Shown in pieces: positions 46,821 through 56,114 of a stretch of DNA of 64,000 nucleotides. Position numbers and translations under genes: made by a program. The notes beneath the pieces were generated by a model. The model did no database searches and was not told the origin of the DNA. It saw only the letters and a list, made by a program, of their open reading frames with translations. This DNA is from Pseudoalteromonas citrea. Its GTDB lineage: Bacteria; Pseudomonadota; Gammaproteobacteria; Enterobacterales; Alteromonadaceae. The stretch lies in contig NZ_AHBZ03000015.1 in the NCBI RefSeq assembly GCF_000238375.3, positions 551,535 through 615,534 of the forward strand, read 5' to 3'. Positions within the stretch are counted from its first letter, which is position 1; each line of letters begins with the position of its first letter.

Positions 46821-48635
46821 TTAATAGACGTCTTTTTGGTAGCGGTTTGCACTACGCAACTCTTTCAAATATAGCTCTGCTTGCTCATCATCTTTACCAC
46901 CATGTGCTTTAATAATATCCACAAGGGCTTGATGAACATCTTTGGCCATGCGATTCGCATCACCACACACATAAAAATGTGCACCTTTTTCTAACCAAGC
47001 AAACACCGCTGCGCCTTTTTCACGCAATCGATCTTGAACATAAATCTTCTCAGCTTGGTCACGGCTAAAGGCCAAATCAATATGGGTTAACAAACCTGAC
47101 TTTACATAGCCTTGTAATTCCACTTGATACAGGAAATCTTGAGTGAAGTTAGGGTTACCAAAAAACAACCAGTTTTCACCTTGCGCTTCACGCGCATCAC
47201 GCTCTTGCAAAAAAGCTCTAAATGGCGCAATACCGGTACCTGGACCCACCATAATAACAGGCGTTGCATCATCGCTTGGTAAACGGAAGTTATCGTTATG
47301 CTCACTAAAGACCTTTACGCTCACTCCTTCTTCTGCTCTTTGTGCTAAATACCCAGAGCAGCCACCAAAGTGCTGTTCACCAAATGCTTCAAATTCCACT
47401 AAACCAACCGTTAAGTGTACTTCTTCTTCCACTTCTGCTTGGCTTGAAGCGATTGAATACAAACGCGCTTGCAGCTTACGACAGCTATCCGCTAATGCTT
47501 GTGCTGTGATCTCGGCTGGATTTTGTAAAATAATATCAAACACTTGACGAGCTTCGATATATTCACGCATTGCCGCTTTATCTTCCACCAGCGCCAACAA
47601 TTCTGCATTGTTTGCCGCTTGACCATATTTCTCTACAAAGCTTGGATATGACTGTGTAAGTTCAAGTTTTTCAATCAATGCAGTGCGAATATCAAGTGTT
47701 TCTTTACCAACGGTTACTTGCGCATCAGCTTTAATATTTAAAGCTGTCAGTACTGCATCGACTTGTGCGTCATCATTTAAGAAATAGACACCCAGTGAGT
47801 CACCCGGTGTATAGGTAATATCTGAGCCTTCTAATGAAATTTCTACATGGCGTACATCTTTACTAGAGTCACGGCCGGTAATTTTTTGCACGATTGATAG
47901 CTCAGCTGCAAATGGGTTCTGCTTATTATATTGACTGGCTGCTGCCACAGGTGCGCCAAATGGCATACTGACCACATTTGCACCTGCACTTTGCTGTGCT
48001 TGTAATTGCGGTTCAAAAACATCCAACGCGCCAGTGATCCACGCTTGCGCTTCATCTTCATAATCAACGTCTAAATCTGCACGTGGGTACGCTATTTCAG
48101 CACCCAACTTTACCAAGCGCTCTTCAAAATCAATGGCCGTTTGGCAAAAGAACTCATAGCTTGAATCACCTAAACCAATTACCGCCACTTGGGTACCGTC
48201 TAATTTAGGTGCTTTTTTGCCTGCTATAAATTCATGTAATGTTTCAGCATCCTCTGGTGGCTCACCCTCACCATAAGTCGATACTGCAATCACTAAAAAC
48301 TTCTCTTTCTTCAGTGCTGAGGTTTTATAGTCAGACATACTGACTAACTTAACGGTTAAACCTTTCGATTCTGCTTGCTCTTTTAACTGACTGGCAACCC
48401 CTTTCGCGTTACCCGTTTGCGAGCCATATAAAATAGTTAATGGTGCAGCATCACCTGCAGGTGCAGCCGATTGCCCTACAGTGCCACTCAATGCCGCGGT
48501 GTTTGCATTGGCAGCCAAATAACCACTTACCCATGCTTGTTGAATCGGGTTTAGTTCTGCAACTAAACCTTGTAGCTTTTGCACTTGCTCTTGTGTAAGC
48601 GGGCTTGCCGCAGCACTAAGTTGACTTAACAACAT
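46821..48635 (-). CDS. cysJ: Sulphite reductase, flavoprotein alpha subunit
   Basis: 604 residues, the normal CysJ length. FMN flavodoxin domain (about 65-205) with ILYGSQTGNAKGVA; FAD/NADPH reductase half with RLYSIASSQ, VGLVEFEAFGEQHFGGCSGYLA, MVGPGTGIAPFRAFLQER and the C-terminal Y of KDVY. Passes electrons from NADPH to CysI. GGGGAA lies before the ATG. First gene of cysJIH. Confidence 0.97.
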   Translation of the reverse strand: MLLSQLSAAASPLTQEQVQKLQGLVAELNPIQQAWVSGYLAANANTAALSGTVGQSAAPAGDAAPLTILYGSQTGNAKGVASQLKEQAESKGLTVKLVSMSDYKTSALKKEKFLVIAVSTYGEGEPPEDAETLHEFIAGKKAPKLDGTQVAVIGLGDSSYEFFCQTAIDFEERLVKLGAEIAYPRADLDVDYEDEAQAWITGALDVFEPQLQAQQSAGANVVSMPFGAPVAAASQYNKQNPFAAELSIVQKITGRDSSKDVRHVEISLEGSDITYTPGDSLGVYFLNDDAQVDAVLTALNIKADAQVTVGKETLDIRTALIEKLELTQSYPSFVEKYGQAANNAELLALVEDKAAMREYIEARQVFDIILQNPAEITAQALADSCRKLQARLYSIASSQAEVEEEVHLTVGLVEFEAFGEQHFGGCSGYLAQRAEEGVSVKVFSEHNDNFRLPSDDATPVIMVGPGTGIAPFRAFLQERDAREAQGENWLFFGNPNFTQDFLYQVELQGYVKSGLLTHIDLAFSRDQAEKIYVQDRLREKGAAVFAWLEKGAHFYVCGDANRMAKDVHQALVDIIKAHGGKDDEQAELYLKELRSANRYQKDVY

Positions 48636-48939
48636 TGAAAATTCCCCGTAACCCTAAACTATTTTTTGCTTAGATTGCTCTTCTACAACGCCCTTACAGG
48701 ACGTAAGGATTTATGAGTTGAAAGCATACGCATCTCTCGCGCTAAGAAAAAGACGAAGATCTGCTTTGTTATTCCATTTAGTTATTGATAACGAGAAAGT
48801 CCAACGAAAACAGCTTAAAAGAATTGTTTTAAATTATACAACTCTAAAGTTAACATACCGACAACAAGGGCTGTATAAAAAATGATCTTGTTTAACTTTA
48901 ATAAAACAATAATTCTTTAAACAAAAATAGAGAAAAATA
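48636..48939. other. 304-base divergent region between cysJ and the secreted nuclease gene
   Basis: Presumably carries the cysJIH promoter and its CysB site, plus the nuclease promoter in the AT-rich right half. I see a short inverted repeat cttac-N5-gtaag (near 48692-48706) but cannot place a CysB site or a confident promoter. No ORF or RNA gene. Confidence 0.5.
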
Positions 48940-50577
48940 ATGAAACACGGGAATAAGGCAACACGAACTATCGTAGCAGCCGCACTAGGACTAACACTTC
49001 AAGGCCACGCTATTGCACAGGTGGCTAACGGCAACTTTGAATCTTGGCAACAAGGTCAACCAACACAGTGGAGTACCATAGATAGCGGTATCACAGTAAC
49101 CAAAAACAATACCATAATTAAAAGTGGTACGTCTTCTGCTCAAGTCACGGTAAGCACAGCGTCGCAGAGCAATACCGATTTATTGCAAGCCATCGCGGTT
49201 CAAGCTGGGCAAACTTATGACTTTAGTACTTGGGTATACCATACAGAAGGCAAGGTTAAAGCACGACTTATCGTCGACGGCTACCGAAGCTACTCTGATC
49301 CTTACACTACGCAGCAATGGCAAAAAATCAGTCACCAATATACTGCAAGCACCAGTAAAGTAATCAACGTCGGACTGCGCTTTTACGATGTGAGTGGCTT
49401 TGATGGTAATGAGATAGTTTACCTTGATGACTTTCAACCATCAGATTCAACCCCGCCAGTTACCCCTCCACCAACGACTTGTAGCAATAATGAACTTACT
49501 GTCAAGTTAACCACCGATAAATATGCCAGCGAAACCAGTTGGAAACTGAATACTGCCCAAGGGCATACCGTAGCCAGCGGGGCTGATTTCACCAACAATA
49601 CAACACACACAGAAACACTATGCCTTACTGATGGAATGTACAACTTTGTTATATCAGACAGCTATGGTGATGGTATTTGTTGCGAATTTGGCAACGGATC
49701 ATATTTATTAACGCATAATAATCAGACAATTGCCGAAGGCGCCTCTTTTACCAATCAAAACACGCATCGCTTTACCTTAGGCAGTGATGGTGGCGATAAT
49801 GGCGGAGGCACACCCGGTGATTATTACGCATCAGCTGCTGGATTAACCGGATATGCACTTAAAACACAATTGCACGAAATAATAAAAAGTCATAATTCGC
49901 AAGGCTACAGTGCCATTTGGCAATTTATAGACCGCTCTGAACGTGATCTTTATTTTGAGAAAGATAACTCAGTGCTAGATAGGTATTCAGAAAAACCAAG
50001 TTCAATTGATGCCTACAATTTTGTTGCGGTATCAGATCAGTGTGGTTCATACCGAGGAGAAAGCGACTGCTACAACAGAGAGCATTCATTCCCGAAAAGC
50101 TGGTTTGGTGGAAAAATCGAGCCTATGAATTCAGATATTCATCATATTTTCGCCACTGATGGATTTGTAAATGCAAAACGCAATAGCTTTCCATTTGGAG
50201 AGGTTGCTTCGTCAAGCTTCACCTCAACCAATGGCAGCCGTGTAGGCCCAGCAAAAAGTACGTTAAATTATAATGGCACCGTCTTTGAACCTATTGATAA
50301 ATTTAAAGGTGACTTTGCACGAGTCTATTTTTATATGGCAACACGATATGAAGATAAAATAGGTAACTGGCAAAACTATTCAACATACGGTAATGCCGCT
50401 TTAGATGGCAGCAGAACCCGCGCATTTGAACCTTGGTTAGTTACCATGCTGTTACGCTGGCACCAGCTTGACCCCGTTGACGAATTAGAAATTGCGAGAA
50501 ACCAAGCGGCTTATGAGTTTCAGGGCAATCGTAACCCTTATGTAGACCACCCTGAATTTGTCACGCAGATTTGGTAA
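48940..50577 (+). CDS. Secreted endonuclease I with CBM-like and second beta modules
   Basis: 545 residues with a signal peptide cleaved after AIA near residue 26. Residues about 27-165 resemble a jelly-roll carbohydrate-binding module (NGNFESWQQGQPTQWS; QKISHQYTASTSKVINVGLRFYD; IVYLDDFQ). A Pro/Thr linker leads to a cysteine-containing beta module (about 180-280, DSYGDGICCEFGNGSYLL, repeated ASFTN stretches). Residues about 300-545 are the endonuclease I domain with CYNREHSFPKSWFGG, DIHHIFATDGFVNAKRNSFPFGE, the His/Asn ββα-metal site. So an extracellular nuclease with a targeting region; release through a type II system is possible. Terminator follows. Confidence 0.88.
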   Translation: MKHGNKATRTIVAAALGLTLQGHAIAQVANGNFESWQQGQPTQWSTIDSGITVTKNNTIIKSGTSSAQVTVSTASQSNTDLLQAIAVQAGQTYDFSTWVYHTEGKVKARLIVDGYRSYSDPYTTQQWQKISHQYTASTSKVINVGLRFYDVSGFDGNEIVYLDDFQPSDSTPPVTPPPTTCSNNELTVKLTTDKYASETSWKLNTAQGHTVASGADFTNNTTHTETLCLTDGMYNFVISDSYGDGICCEFGNGSYLLTHNNQTIAEGASFTNQNTHRFTLGSDGGDNGGGTPGDYYASAAGLTGYALKTQLHEIIKSHNSQGYSAIWQFIDRSERDLYFEKDNSVLDRYSEKPSSIDAYNFVAVSDQCGSYRGESDCYNREHSFPKSWFGGKIEPMNSDIHHIFATDGFVNAKRNSFPFGEVASSSFTSTNGSRVGPAKSTLNYNGTVFEPIDKFKGDFARVYFYMATRYEDKIGNWQNYSTYGNAALDGSRTRAFEPWLVTMLLRWHQLDPVDELEIARNQAAYEFQGNRNPYVDHPEFVTQIW

Positions 50578-50586
50578 AGCAAACAC

Positions 50587-50613
50587 ACCCTGATATTAAC
50601 TATCAGGGTTTTA
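50587..50613 (+). terminator. Terminator after the secreted nuclease gene
   Basis: Nine-base stem accctgata / tatcagggt followed by TTTT. Confidence 0.85.
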
Positions 50614-50619
50614 CAATAT

Positions 50620-50646
50620 AAAAAACGGCCTAGTCCATTAGGCCGT
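50620..50646 (-). terminator. Terminator of the DUF3103-like gene
   Basis: Eight-base stem acggccta / taggccgt; on the minus strand a six-base T run follows. Confidence 0.85.
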
Positions 50647-50669
50647 AACCGACTTAACGGGGAACTCTC

Positions 50670-51836
50670 TTATCTTGGATTAATATTTAATGGCTTAATG
50701 GTGACTTTGGCATTACCACTTGCCCCCATGTAGTTATTATAATTTTGACCTTCAAATAATGTATAAAACACATCAACATAGTCATCATCATTGCTAAACC
50801 AATGAGCTGGCATCGCTTTTATTAATTGGTTTGTTAACTGTGGAATAATCGCATAGCCTTGTACATTCGGATCGGGTATCGCCCGCATAGCTTGTGTCAC
50901 AATATCTAAAAAAGTCGTCGCAAGCGTTTGATAATTGGTGTTGTCGTCCTGCTCCATCAATAATACATCAGCGGCTTGCCAGCGATAGCGATTCCAGTGG
51001 ATCAAGGTTTGATTAGGTGTATAGTCGCGTCCATCACTGTCCAGATACGGCATATCGACAATATCGAGTATCGGCTCATCTCTGGTTGGACTCACACCCG
51101 TTACGACTGCGTATACTTCAGCATTACCCGAAATCCACGGCTCTTTATCATCATTTAAACGAATGCGTTGTAAGTTACTGGTAGAAAGCACGTCAGCGTC
51201 ATTTTCAGAAGAAGTAATAATCGCGCTAGCTTCTGTATCTTGGTTTTGTGCAAATATGCTTTGCATAATTGCTAAACCTTCGCGCGCGCTTTTTCGACCA
51301 TCAATTTCTACAATAAGAACAGGCTGTGATGGCATTGTCTGTGCATCGAGCAGATGAACATTCCCATCATGATCATAGGCCTCGATATAAAGCCAAGATG
51401 TATCATCGCCTTTTGGTGCAAACGCTATCAGCGGTTTCTCGCCGCTACTCCAAGGTGCTAACATCGCACTATCTGCAAGCCTCAGTTGAAAAATTGCATT
51501 ATTGTTTACATTTAAACCCTTGAGCATTCTCGTATAGCTTGATGCGACGTTCACTTGTTCCGCCGCACGGCCTGACATTAAGCTAGCTTGCAATGGAATG
51601 GACAAGCGCTGTTCACTCATCATTGTTTGTAATCGAGGCGTAAGCGCCTGTATCTGGTTGGCTACAACTTTTGAGATTTGTTTCTTTATATCAACAACTT
51701 GAAATTCTTTTGACGAGAATACATCTAACTCTTCAAATGTTTCCGTCATTGACTCTTGCTGCACTGATTGTGCATGAACATGTACACTCGCTACCGTCAT
51801 TAAGGTGGGGAGCATTATTTTTTTTATTAATTTCAT
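50670..51836 (-). CDS. Exported protein resembling DUF3103
   Basis: 388 residues with a signal peptide cleaved after VHA near residue 22. The sequence (LDVFSSKEFQVVDIKKQISK, long acidic middle, DVFYTLFEGQNYNNYMGASGNAKVTI at the end) resembles, from memory, the family called DUF3103; this needs an HMM search. No catalytic motif is evident. AGGA lies seven bases before the ATG. It has its own terminator. Function unknown. Confidence 0.7.
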   Translation of the reverse strand: MKLIKKIMLPTLMTVASVHVHAQSVQQESMTETFEELDVFSSKEFQVVDIKKQISKVVANQIQALTPRLQTMMSEQRLSIPLQASLMSGRAAEQVNVASSYTRMLKGLNVNNNAIFQLRLADSAMLAPWSSGEKPLIAFAPKGDDTSWLYIEAYDHDGNVHLLDAQTMPSQPVLIVEIDGRKSAREGLAIMQSIFAQNQDTEASAIITSSENDADVLSTSNLQRIRLNDDKEPWISGNAEVYAVVTGVSPTRDEPILDIVDMPYLDSDGRDYTPNQTLIHWNRYRWQAADVLLMEQDDNTNYQTLATTFLDIVTQAMRAIPDPNVQGYAIIPQLTNQLIKAMPAHWFSNDDDYVDVFYTLFEGQNYNNYMGASGNAKVTIKPLNINPR

Positions 51837-52058
51837 CTTCCAATCCTGTAAGTTATCCGTGTGTATTGAATACAGAAGATAAAACTTACAACAAAAAAGA
51901 TCAACAAATTTAATTTAAAATTAACAATTTAAAATGCAAAAATAAATACAATGAAATTAATGCCATTTAAATCAGGTGGTTATAACAGATTTTTCTATTT
52001 AAAGGGAAGTAGAGTTAAAGGTCTAGTAAAGAACTAAACCTACTCGAATGATACGCTG

Positions 52059-52436
52059 TTATTCAATTGGGTAAAGGGTGATCTCCATTCCAGCACCAAT
52101 CGCAGAGATACGGAGTAATGTGTCGGCATGTAATGCCTGTGAGTAGCATTTAGGTGATGTACCTGAGTTAAAGCCAATGTCAAAAGTGCGCTTTGAACAA
52201 GATAGCCACTGCTTCAAACCCGCTTTTGAACAAGATTCTATCAATTCACATAAATGATTAATTGCTTTATCTGGGCTCGTAACGTCAGCATTTGCTTCAA
52301 TTCTTGCCAATTGACGGTATTCGTCTTTGTCATAATGCAAAATCATGGCATTCTTTTTCAAATCATTAATTAATGCGCTTATGTCATGTTTAGATTCTAA
52401 CTCGAGGTCTACATTTAAGAACTGAATGTCTGACAT
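52059..52436 (-). CDS. Unknown cytoplasmic protein
   Basis: 125 residues, no signal peptide or membrane segment. Opens MSDIQFLNVDLELESKHDISAL; the middle is helical with ASPDKAINHLCELIESCSKAGL-like amphipathic stretches, and the end is beta-like (RISAIGAGMEITLYPIE). Three to four cysteines. I do not recognise the family. Stands alone between two AT-rich gaps. Confidence 0.65.
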   Translation of the reverse strand: MSDIQFLNVDLELESKHDISALINDLKKNAMILHYDKDEYRQLARIEANADVTSPDKAINHLCELIESCSKAGLKQWLSCSKRTFDIGFNSGTSPKCYSQALHADTLLRISAIGAGMEITLYPIE

Positions 52437-52606
52437 GTTTTCTGATTTACCTTATGTAATATGATGATGAACTTAGCTACATAGTAAAGTGTAACCAAGT
52501 AACACCATGCTGGCTATAACAAACTCACGCTGCGACAATTTAACGCAGTGACAGCTGGCAGAAAAATAGTAAACTGTTCCTCTTTTATACTTAAACTCAC
52601 ATAGTC

Positions 52607-53320
52607 ATGAATAAACGCTGGTTAAGACCCGCACGCAAAGTGCATAAATGGTTAGGATACCTACTCGCAATTCAAATATTTGCTTGGTTACTTGGTGGGC
52701 TAGTGATGAGTGCAATCCCTCTAGACAAAGTACATGGTAAGCACTTAGCTAAGCGCCAGATCGATTCACCTTTTTCAGCATTAAACTACCCAGCTGATTT
52801 GAACGCCATCACCAAACAAGTCCCAAGAGTATCGCATATTTCATTTATTCACTTTCTTGATACCCCTATCATTAAGGCCAAGGGTGAACAAACCCTTTGG
52901 TTTGATGGTATTACGGGAAAACAATTTAACCCACCAGCTAAAGAAGAAATTACACAACAAGCCTCTCTCCATTATTTAGGTGCTGGCCAACCTGAACACA
53001 TTCACTTACTCGATGTGGGGCCACGAGAAATAGGTTATCGGGAAAATATATGGCAAGTAAGCTTTAGCGACTGGCAAAACACCACGATATACCTCAATGC
53101 ACAAAGTGGAGAGGTGCTTACCGTAAGAAGTCATATATGGCGCATTTTTGACTTTTTCTGGATGCTTCACATTATGGATTATGATGAACGAGATGACTTT
53201 AACAACCCGTTACTCATTAGTTTTGCATCAATTAGTGTGTTATTTTGCCTTTCAGGAATACTACTATTGTTACAATCTCCCCCATGGCGTAAAAGAAAAA
53301 TAAGCAATCAACTGCCGTAG
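52607..53320 (+). CDS. PepSY-associated membrane protein
   Basis: 237 residues. RKVHKWLGYLLAIQIFAWLLGGLVMS is the PepSY_TM first helix; a soluble domain follows and a second pair of helices ends it (WRIFDFFWMLHIMDYDERDDFNNPLL..., LFCLSGILLLL). Conserved His residues in HKWLG and MLHIMDY are typical. Often linked to iron or quinone reductase chemistry, but here no partner gene is evident. No good ribosome binding site before the ATG. Confidence 0.85.
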   Translation: MNKRWLRPARKVHKWLGYLLAIQIFAWLLGGLVMSAIPLDKVHGKHLAKRQIDSPFSALNYPADLNAITKQVPRVSHISFIHFLDTPIIKAKGEQTLWFDGITGKQFNPPAKEEITQQASLHYLGAGQPEHIHLLDVGPREIGYRENIWQVSFSDWQNTTIYLNAQSGEVLTVRSHIWRIFDFFWMLHIMDYDERDDFNNPLLISFASISVLFCLSGILLLLQSPPWRKRKISNQLP

Positions 53321-53359
53321 CCTTTGTTGATATAATTGCATTTCTGATGTCCACATACT

Positions 53360-53986
53360 GTGAGAGAAATGCACTTTATTATTGTGTTATATTCGATTTT
53401 ATTCGCTTTACCTAGCCACGCAAAAGAGTTTAACAGCTTTTATCAAGCCAAGAAGTACCTCACTAAAACCATAACAAAAGACCAACGAACACTTTATTGT
53501 GGCTGTAAAATTATAAAAACAGGCAAAAAGCTCAGCCCGGATGCACGCTCTTGTGGCTATGAGCCTCGTCGCCCTGTCACCCATGCAGGTAAAATAAATA
53601 GCAGAACAACGCGTATTGAGTGGGAGCATATTGTCTCTGCTTGGGAGTTTGGCCATCAACTACAATGCTGGCAACATGGCGGCCGAAAAAATTGCAGAAA
53701 AACCAGCCCATTATTTAGAAAAATGGAAGCGGACATACGTAATCTTGCACCTGCAATAGGTGAGATAAACGGCGACCGTTCAAACTATCGCTTTGGAATT
53801 TTACCAGATACGCCATTAAAGCATGGCCAATGTCAGGTACGTATAAACTTTAAAAAACGCCTCATTCAGCCACCCCCATCAGCCCGAAAGAAAATAGCCA
53901 AAGCTTACTTTTACATGAGGGACACATACAAGCTGAAAATTTCCGCAAAACAAACCAAGTTGTTCAATTATTGGCTGTCACTCTAG
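53360..53986 (+). CDS. endA: Endonuclease I (EndA family)
   Basis: About 205-208 residues; GTG at 53360 or ATG at 53369 may be the start, both leading into a signal peptide cut near HAK. EndA domain: DQRTLYCGCKI, RIEWEHIVSAWEFG (the WEH catalytic His), RNLAPAIGEINGDRSNYRFG (the Asn/Asp metal site). Two cysteine pairs likely form disulphides in the periplasm. It degrades double-stranded DNA. This is a second endonuclease I gene within 5 kb of the first. Confidence 0.9.
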   Translation: MREMHFIIVLYSILFALPSHAKEFNSFYQAKKYLTKTITKDQRTLYCGCKIIKTGKKLSPDARSCGYEPRRPVTHAGKINSRTTRIEWEHIVSAWEFGHQLQCWQHGGRKNCRKTSPLFRKMEADIRNLAPAIGEINGDRSNYRFGILPDTPLKHGQCQVRINFKKRLIQPPPSARKKIAKAYFYMRDTYKLKISAKQTKLFNYWLSL

Positions 53987-54090
53987 GTCAAAATGCATCC
54001 GTAACAATCCGAGTTAGGCTATTGCTATTGTGTATATTAGTTGCTAATTTCTAAACATGAAGCTGTTCATATTCATTAGAGGAATTGTCA

Positions 54091-55716
54091 ATGTTCACTC
54101 GGATTACCACATCTATCGCCCCAATATTAGGTATTTCAATTGTATTATTAACCGGATGTGGTGGGGGCAGTGGCAATAGTACAAACAGCAACAGTGATAC
54201 AACTAATAGTGCAACACCGCCTGATACTACTTGGCAAGTTGCCCAGTTTCAGCCTGCAGAGACTTTTGCAAATTACTGCGCCAATCCTCGAACAGGATTA
54301 GATCCTTTTGAAAACAAGGCTTATCCAGATAAGCAAGGCAGTGCTGCGCATGAAAAAATGTGGCTACGCTCTTTAACCCATGAAACATATTTATGGTACG
54401 ACGAAGTTGAAGACACCAACCCAAGCGACGCTGAGAGTGTGGCGCAATACTTTGATGTTTTAAAAACCTTCCAAACAACGCCATCAGGGAATAAAAAAGA
54501 CAACTTCCATTTCACCCAAAGCTACGAAGACTATAAAAAAGAATCACAGTCGGGCGTATCATCAGGGTTTGGCGTCCGCTGGTCGACAGTTAGCAGTAAG
54601 CCACCTAGAGTATATCGAGTCGCGTATACACAAGATAATTCACCGGCAGAAATTGCGGGATTTAAGCGGGGTGACACAATCACCGCGATTAATGGGGTTA
54701 ATATAAACTCAAGTGATACAGAAGCACTTTTACTGGGCTTAAACCCAACAAGCGGCAGCACCCATACTTTTACACTCGCACGTGAAGGCCAATCTGAGCC
54801 CGTGATCGCTACCGTTACAGCGGGCGATATAGCATTAACACCTGTGCAAAATGCACAAACATTTAATGTAAACGGTAAAGCGGTTGGCTATGTACAATTT
54901 AATCAATTCATTAGTGCTGGGCAAAGTGGCCTTATTAGCGCATTTAAACAATTTCAAAATGCCGGGGCTGAGGCCTTAGTACTCGATATGCGCTACAACG
55001 GTGGTGGACTGGTCGATATGGCCGCGCAATTAGGCTATATGATCGCAGGACCCAATAATACCGATACACAGACGAGTAACCCCAAAGTATTTAGTCAGAC
55101 GATATACAATGACAAGCTATCGGCGAACAACCGAAATGTCACGTTCAGAAACCAAGAGATTAATTGGGATACCAGACAATATACCGATACTATTTTACCG
55201 AGTACCAGTTTAAACACCGTATACATTCTCAGTACCGCAAGCACCTGCTCTGCCAGTGAACTCATTATTAATGGGCTGCGCGGTATTGATTTAAATGTGG
55301 TTTTAATTGGTACTCCGACCTGCGGCAAACCTTATGGTTTTAAACCTGCCCCAAACTGTGGTCAAGTCTATTACACCATTCAGTTCACCAGTGCTAACGC
55401 AAAGAACTTTGGGGCGTATTCCGATGGATTTACCCCGGTTGACGCTGCGGGGAATACGGGTGAACTCGGCCTAACGAGTAATGTTAGCGGCTGCGCTGTC
55501 AATGATGACTTCGCTCATGCGCTTGGAGACCCTCTTGAGGGACAATTAAAAGCGGCACTTGAGCATATTAAGACTGGGAGTTGTCCTGAATTGGTGCAAA
55601 GTCGACCTTCAACTTATGCAATATCAGATTACATCAGCGCGGGAGTTGCCCTAGAAATTCCACAAGGCTCTGCAAATGGTGGCGCTATATTCACTAATAT
55701 TGTAGAGCCGAAGTAA
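54091..55716 (+). CDS. S41 tail-specific protease, lipoprotein
   Basis: 541 residues from the ATG at 54091 (AGAGGA eight bases upstream; an in-frame TTG at 54085 is rejected). Lipobox LTGC followed by a Ser/Asn/Thr-rich linker. N-terminal region, then a PDZ domain (about 180-255, AGFKRGDTITAINGV), then the protease core with LVLDMRYNGGGLVDMA and the Ser in STASTCSASELIINGLRG. Substrates unknown. The stop overlaps the ATG of a small lipoprotein gene (TAATG), so they form an operon. Confidence 0.88.
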   Translation: MFTRITTSIAPILGISIVLLTGCGGGSGNSTNSNSDTTNSATPPDTTWQVAQFQPAETFANYCANPRTGLDPFENKAYPDKQGSAAHEKMWLRSLTHETYLWYDEVEDTNPSDAESVAQYFDVLKTFQTTPSGNKKDNFHFTQSYEDYKKESQSGVSSGFGVRWSTVSSKPPRVYRVAYTQDNSPAEIAGFKRGDTITAINGVNINSSDTEALLLGLNPTSGSTHTFTLAREGQSEPVIATVTAGDIALTPVQNAQTFNVNGKAVGYVQFNQFISAGQSGLISAFKQFQNAGAEALVLDMRYNGGGLVDMAAQLGYMIAGPNNTDTQTSNPKVFSQTIYNDKLSANNRNVTFRNQEINWDTRQYTDTILPSTSLNTVYILSTASTCSASELIINGLRGIDLNVVLIGTPTCGKPYGFKPAPNCGQVYYTIQFTSANAKNFGAYSDGFTPVDAAGNTGELGLTSNVSGCAVNDDFAHALGDPLEGQLKAALEHIKTGSCPELVQSRPSTYAISDYISAGVALEIPQGSANGGAIFTNIVEPK

Positions 55717-56114
55717 TGCGCAAATCACAACGTCAAATATGGCTGCTAAGCACACTATTTTTTAGTGTCGGGTGTGAGCAAACAGCGCCACCCGCACCAG
55801 CCCTTGCCACCATAGAACATCCAACGGCAATCATGAAAGCTGAACTGCAAAGTGCTATCGTACAATTAAAGGGCGGCGTTGCTCCCCGCCTAGCTGACGG
55901 TGTTTTTTCAACTGGTAGTTCGTTATTGATAGAACAAACTTCAAACCTTGCAGGTCCCTTAGAAAGCCCCATTTATGTTACAAATAAAGAAAGTGTCGCT
56001 CGATTCGAGCTACAAAAGCGGGGCGACTTATGTGTTTTGTACTTTCCAAAAACACAAAACTACGTGCCATTAGAACATGTTAAGTGTCGCCCTACTTATT
56101 CCGCTGAAAAGTAG
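55716..56114 (+). CDS. Small lipoprotein coupled to an S41 protease
   Basis: 132 residues with lipobox SVGC (about Cys20). Mature part about 110 residues: a proline/alanine linker, then a beta-rich stretch (LADGVFSTGSSLLIEQTSN, IYVTNKESVARFELQKRGDLCVLYFPKTQNYVPLEHVKC) with a likely disulphide between two C-terminal cysteines. Family not recognised. Translationally coupled to the protease; could be its adaptor or inhibitor (inference). Overlaps the convergent LysR gene by 19 bases. Confidence 0.7.
   Translation: MRKSQRQIWLLSTLFFSVGCEQTAPPAPALATIEHPTAIMKAELQSAIVQLKGGVAPRLADGVFSTGSSLLIEQTSNLAGPLESPIYVTNKESVARFELQKRGDLCVLYFPKTQNYVPLEHVKCRPTYSAEK

Noticed and set aside
47143-47547. 134-residue plus-strand frame
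   Set aside because: Antisense to cysJ, whose motifs are all intact.
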